The position numbers and the translations under genes are program-made. This document shows positions 60,750 to 64,000 of a stretch of DNA of 64,000 nucleotides, in pieces. Numbering within the stretch: the first letter of the stretch is position 1; every line of letters begins with the position of its first letter. The notes beneath the pieces were generated by a model. The model had not been told where the DNA came from and did no database searches. It was given only the letters and a program-made list of their open reading frames with translations. This stretch comes from SG8-41 sp036555615 (GTDB taxonomy: Bacteria; Pseudomonadota; Gammaproteobacteria; Burkholderiales; SG8-41), in assembly GCA_036555615.1 (NCBI GenBank), contig DATBKZ010000098.1, positions 16,649-80,648 of the forward strand, in the 5' to 3' direction.

Positions 60750-62624
60750 ATGAAGATCGTCAAATACGCGTTGTTCGTGCTCGGTGGTTTGGTCATCCTG
60801 ATCGGCGCCGTGCTGGCCTATATCGCCGCGACTTTTGACCCCAACCAGTACAAGCCGCAGATCGTGCAAGCGGTGAAGGAGCGGACCCAGCGCACCCTCA
60901 AGCTCGAGGGCGACATCGGGCTCTCGCTCTGGCCCAGCATCGGGGCGAAGATTGGCAAAGCATCGCTGTCCGAGCGCGCAGCGGACCGCGAATTCGCGGC
61001 GGTCGAGGAGGTGCGCGTCGCCCTGAAATTGATGCCGCTGCTGTCGAAGCAGGCGGTCGTCGATACCGTCCGGGTGCGGGGCCTGCGCGTGAACATCGTG
61101 AAGGGGCGGGACGGAAAGCTCAACGTGGACGACCTCGCTGGCCCGCCCACCGCAAGGCCGGCGCCCGCCGCGAAAGGCGCGGGGCCAGACTTCAGGGTGG
61201 CAATCGCAGGACTGGACATCGCAAACGCCACGATTGCCTATGCCGATCAGGTGGAGGGGACGAAGGTCATGCTCTCGAATGTGAGCTTGAAGACCGGCCG
61301 GATCGCGCCGGGGGTCCCCGGTCGCGTCGAGCTCTCGCTCCGTGCGCGGGGTGACCAGCCCAAGCTTGACCTGCTGGCGGCGCTGAAGACGCAACTCACC
61401 TTCGATCCGGGGCGGCCATCCGCGGCTTTGGAAGATCTTGCGCTGGAGGTGAAGGGCGCGGCGGCGGACCTCGAGGACCTGGCCTTCAATGCCACCGGGC
61501 GCGCGTCGCTCGATGGTGCGAAGGAACGTGTGCAGGCGCAGCTCGCGGGCAGGTTCGGCGACAGCAGCTTCAAGGCGCAGCTTGGCGTGAATGGATTTGC
61601 AGCGGCGGCCATCAGCTTCGATGCCGAGCTCGACCGGCTGGACGTCGACCGCTATCTTGCGCCCGCGCCTGCCGCGGGAAAGTCAAAGCCGGCCGCAGCC
61701 GGCCCGGAACCGCGCATTGATCTTTCGGGCCTGCGCGCGCTGCGCGCTGAAGGCACGCTGAAGATCGGCGCGCTCAAGGCCAACAACGTCAAGAGCTCCA
61801 ACGTCCGGCTTGCCCTCAAGGCGAAGGATGGGCGGGTGGATCTCGACCCGGTGACGGCGGACTTCTACGAGGGCAAGCTCGCGAGTGCGATCACCATCAA
61901 TGCTGCGCCGGCGACGCCGGCGTTCACCGTGCGGCACCGGTTCAACGGCATCCGCATCGGGCCGCTCGTGAAGGACCTCGCGGACAGCGACATTCTGGAA
62001 GGCAGGGGCGACGTGTCGGCCGACGTTACCTCGCGCGGCAATACCGTCAGCGCGCTCAAGCAGGCGCTGAACGGAACCGCCTCGCTCAAGCTCGCCGACG
62101 GCGCGATCAAGGGGATCGACATCGCGGGCTCGATCCGCGACGCCAAGGCGCGGCTCGGCGCGCTGCGCGGGGAGCAGACGCAGGCCGCCGACAAGAGCCA
62201 GAAAACCGATTTCTCGGAGCTCACCGCAACGTTCAAGATCGTGAACGGGGTCGCGCGCAACAACGACCTCGACATGAAGTCGCCGCTGCTGCGCGTCGGC
62301 GGCGAGGGCGAGATCAACATCGGGGCGGACAGTCTCAACTACCTGATCAAGGCATCCATCGTCGGCACCACCAAGGGGCAGGGCGGGCGGGAGCTCGAGG
62401 ATCTCCGGGGCGTGACCATCCCCGTGCGCGTGTCGGGCCCCCTCGCGGCGCCGTCCTACAAGCTCGACTTCGGCCGCGCCGCGACGGATACCGCGAAGCG
62501 GAGACTGACCGACGAATTGCAGAAGCGACTGGGTGGCGGGGCGGCACCCGGCGAGGCGGCTCCGGAAGGCGCCAAGAGCCGGGGCAGTACGCGGGACATG
62601 CTGAGGGGCCTGATCGGCCGTTGA
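60750..62624 (+). CDS. AsmA-family envelope protein
   Basis: 624 residues. N-terminal membrane helix (YALFVLGGLVILIGAVLAYI) followed by the AsmA signature DPNQYKPQIVQAVKERTQR and LEGDIGLSLWPSIGAKIGKASLSE. The long periplasmic beta-rich region ends with an AsmA_2-type segment (ALNGTASLKLADGAIKGIDI). AsmA/YhjG/TamB relatives form lipid-transfer bridges between membranes. A related role in outer-membrane lipid homeostasis is inferred. The start follows a GAGAGGATC-like site. mutY lies 77 bp downstream. Confidence 0.92.
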   Translation: MKIVKYALFVLGGLVILIGAVLAYIAATFDPNQYKPQIVQAVKERTQRTLKLEGDIGLSLWPSIGAKIGKASLSERAADREFAAVEEVRVALKLMPLLSKQAVVDTVRVRGLRVNIVKGRDGKLNVDDLAGPPTARPAPAAKGAGPDFRVAIAGLDIANATIAYADQVEGTKVMLSNVSLKTGRIAPGVPGRVELSLRARGDQPKLDLLAALKTQLTFDPGRPSAALEDLALEVKGAAADLEDLAFNATGRASLDGAKERVQAQLAGRFGDSSFKAQLGVNGFAAAAISFDAELDRLDVDRYLAPAPAAGKSKPAAAGPEPRIDLSGLRALRAEGTLKIGALKANNVKSSNVRLALKAKDGRVDLDPVTADFYEGKLASAITINAAPATPAFTVRHRFNGIRIGPLVKDLADSDILEGRGDVSADVTSRGNTVSALKQALNGTASLKLADGAIKGIDIAGSIRDAKARLGALRGEQTQAADKSQKTDFSELTATFKIVNGVARNNDLDMKSPLLRVGGEGEINIGADSLNYLIKASIVGTTKGQGGRELEDLRGVTIPVRVSGPLAAPSYKLDFGRAATDTAKRRLTDELQKRLGGGAAPGEAAPEGAKSRGSTRDMLRGLIGR

Positions 62625-62639
62625 CGGCCGCGACCGCTC

Positions 62640-62668
62640 CGCGCTCGCCCTGAGCGCTGTCGAAGGGT
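62640..62668. repeat. Dispersed repeat between asmA-like gene and mutY
   Basis: CGCTCGCCCTGAGCGCTGTCGAAGG is recognisable as a common short intergenic repeat of proteobacteria (a CCTTCGACA...GGGCGAG type element). One copy only in this window. It is followed by CCCCTCACGGGGC, a small hairpin. Confidence 0.6.
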
Positions 62669-62701
62669 GACCCCTCACGGGGCAGGAACAGGTGGCGAGT
62701 G

Positions 62702-63733
62702 ATGACGGGCTTCGCCGCAAGAATCGTCGCGTGGCAGAAACGGCACGGCCGGCACGACCTGCCGTGGCAGGGCACGCGCGACCCCTACGCGATCTGGCTC
62801 GCGGAGATCATGCTGCAGCAGACCCAGGTCGCGACCGTCATTCCCTATTATCTGCGGTTTCTCGCGCGCTTCCCCGACGCGGGGGTGCTTGCCGCGGCGC
62901 CGCTCGACGAGGTGCTGCGGCTGTGGAGCGGACTCGGCTACTACTCGCGCGCTCGCAACCTGCATCGCGCCGCGCAGGCGCTTGCGCAGGAGCACGGCGG
63001 GCGCCTTCCGCGGCGCCTGGACGAGGTCGCCGCGCTGCCGGGCGTGGGGCGGTCCACCGCCGCGGCAATCTGCGTGTTCGCGTACGGCAAGCGGCACGCG
63101 ATCCTGGATGGCAATGTCAAGCGCGTGCTCGCGCGCTATCGGGGCATCAAGGGCTACGGCGGGGACCGGAAGGTCGCGGACCGTCTATGGCGCGAGGCGC
63201 AGCGGCTCCTGCCGCGGCGCAATGTCGAGGCCTATACGCAGGGGCTGATGGATCTCGGGGCGAAGGTTTGCGTGCGCGGCACGCCACGCTGCGCCCTGTG
63301 CCCGGTGCACCGCGCATGCGTTGCGCACCAGAAGGGGTGGACCGGCAAGCTGCCCGCGCCGCGCCCGCGCAAACGCCTGCCGCACAAGCGCACCACCATG
63401 CTGGTGCTGGCGCGCGCGGGTGAGGTGCTTCTGGAAAAACGCCCGCCGTCGGGAATCTGGGGCGGCTTGTGGTGCTTGCCGGAATCCCGCTCTGGCGTCG
63501 ATATCGAGGCGCACTGCCTGAAGCGGTTCGGCGTTCACGTCATCGAAGTCGAGGAGCTGCCCCGGATCGCCCACGGCTTTACCCATTTCAAGCTCGATAT
63601 CCGGCCGTTGCGCCTCCGCATTTCGGCGCTGGTGCCCGAGGCGCCGGAGCCCGGCGTGATCTGGTTGCCGCTGGAGGAGGCGCGCCGCGCGGCCATTCCG
63701 GCACCGGTGCGGCGCATTCTCACCGCGCTCTAG
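62702..63733 (+). CDS. mutY: A/G-specific adenine glycosylase MutY
   Basis: Removes adenine mispaired with 8-oxoguanine. 343 residues. EIMLQQTQVATVIPYY carries the catalytic Glu. The helix-hairpin-helix is LPGVGRSTAAAI, followed by the catalytic Asp in ILDGNVKRVLARY. The 4Fe-4S cysteines are in CVRGTPRCALCPVHRAC. A C-terminal NUDIX-like domain recognises the 8-oxoG (GGLWCLPES, AHGFTHFKLDI). ATG 62702 follows AGGTGG at 7 nt; GTG 62699 is a second option. Confidence 0.97.
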   Translation: MTGFAARIVAWQKRHGRHDLPWQGTRDPYAIWLAEIMLQQTQVATVIPYYLRFLARFPDAGVLAAAPLDEVLRLWSGLGYYSRARNLHRAAQALAQEHGGRLPRRLDEVAALPGVGRSTAAAICVFAYGKRHAILDGNVKRVLARYRGIKGYGGDRKVADRLWREAQRLLPRRNVEAYTQGLMDLGAKVCVRGTPRCALCPVHRACVAHQKGWTGKLPAPRPRKRLPHKRTTMLVLARAGEVLLEKRPPSGIWGGLWCLPESRSGVDIEAHCLKRFGVHVIEVEELPRIAHGFTHFKLDIRPLRLRISALVPEAPEPGVIWLPLEEARRAAIPAPVRRILTAL

Positions 63734-63738
63734 TTGCG

Positions 63739-64000
63739 TCACGCATCCCGCGCGGCCGCGAGCCCCTGCTGGGCGAGCAGTGCCCGCAGCCGCTCGAGCC
63801 GTGCCGCGGCGTCGGTCATCTCGAGTAGCGCCTGCTTCACGCGGGGATCGAGCGGCAGTACCTCGGCCAGCCGGAAACCGACCCATGCGGCGTCCCCCAG
63901 GCGGAGGGGCGAGGGAAAATGTCGGGCGCCGATCTTGTCGACGATCGCCTGCAGGACCTCGCGGCACAGGGGCTCCACTTCGCGCACGTTGTCATCTGCC
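63739..64000 (-). CDS. Lon-substrate-binding-domain protein, C-terminal part (runs off window)
   Basis: Partial gene with the N-terminus beyond the window end. The frame stays open through 64000. The visible 87 or so residues include KIGARHFPSPLRLGDAAWVGFRLAEVLPLDPRVKQALLEM and ALLAQQGL, which match the C-terminal half of the LON_substr_bdg domain found in Lon N-domain proteins of 190-220 residues. No AAA+ or protease part can follow because the stop is here. Convergent with mutY, 5 bp apart. Confidence 0.85.
   Translation of the reverse strand, partial: ADDNVREVEPLCREVLQAIVDKIGARHFPSPLRLGDAAWVGFRLAEVLPLDPRVKQALLEMTDAAARLERLRALLAQQGLAAARDA

Overview
The window is high-GC DNA packed with genes, and most likely comes from a betaproteobacterium. 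The reasons are the tol-pal-cpoB-queC order, the spoT-rpoZ-gmk-yicC and rph-rdgB-hemW neighbourhoods, three periplasmic Bug/TctC-type receptors and a GlrK/GlrR-type two-component system. No phage, plasmid backbone, CRISPR array, rRNA or transposase gene is visible. The only mobile-looking signals are short palindromic and tandem repeats.

Region by region. 1-5.6 kb: Tol-Pal envelope machinery (tolQ, tolR, tolA, tolB, pal, cpoB) followed by queC. 5.6-7.5 kb: a YeeE/TsuA-like sulfur transporter, tRNA-Lys(UUU) and a small conserved ORF. 7.5-16 kb: a catabolic island with enolase-superfamily, PEP-mutase/isocitrate-lyase-superfamily and amidohydrolase genes, two Bug receptors, a Gfo/Idh oxidoreductase, a beta-hydroxyacid dehydrogenase and a cystathionine beta-lyase-like gene. 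16-22 kb: a molybdenum hydroxylase operon with two tandem large subunits, one FAD subunit and one 2Fe-2S subunit. 22-29 kb: a GT87-like membrane protein, a psiE/zinc-ribbon pair, a CoA-ester gene set (enoyl-CoA hydratase, CaiB-type transferase, methylmalonyl-CoA epimerase-like, Ldh-type dehydrogenase) and an M28 peptidase. 29-32.5 kb: a histidine kinase, lipoprotein and sigma-54 activator in overlapping order. 32.5-35.4 kb: three membrane or envelope proteins of unknown function.

35-50 kb is mostly housekeeping: spoT, rpoZ, gmk and yicC on the minus strand, then rph and rdgB, then an unusual three-gene insert (stand-alone primase-polymerase, rtcA, RNase Z-like metallo-hydrolase) ahead of hemW. 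trmB, a CHASE-PAS-PAS-GGDEF-EAL protein, thiS-thiG and tRNA-Gly(CCC) follow.

50.2-59.4 kb is the most interesting part. It is a tightly overlapped eight-gene minus-strand operon. It encodes a signal-peptide protein, a lipoprotein, a TPR/membrane protein, an FHA-like/PEGA/SUMF1 membrane protein, a short proline-rich exported protein, a TolQ/ExbB/MotA-type channel protein, and two von Willebrand A proteins. Both vWA proteins are anchored by the same Asp-containing helix, placed as in TolR/ExbD. I interpret it as a candidate proton-motive-force-driven envelope complex in which vWA domains replace the usual TolR/ExbD periplasmic domain. The window ends with another Bug receptor, an AsmA-family protein, mutY and the C-terminal part of a Lon-substrate-binding-domain protein.

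All functional calls come from reading motifs and gene order. No database search was run. Start codons were chosen from Shine-Dalgarno-like sequences, overlaps and signal peptides.
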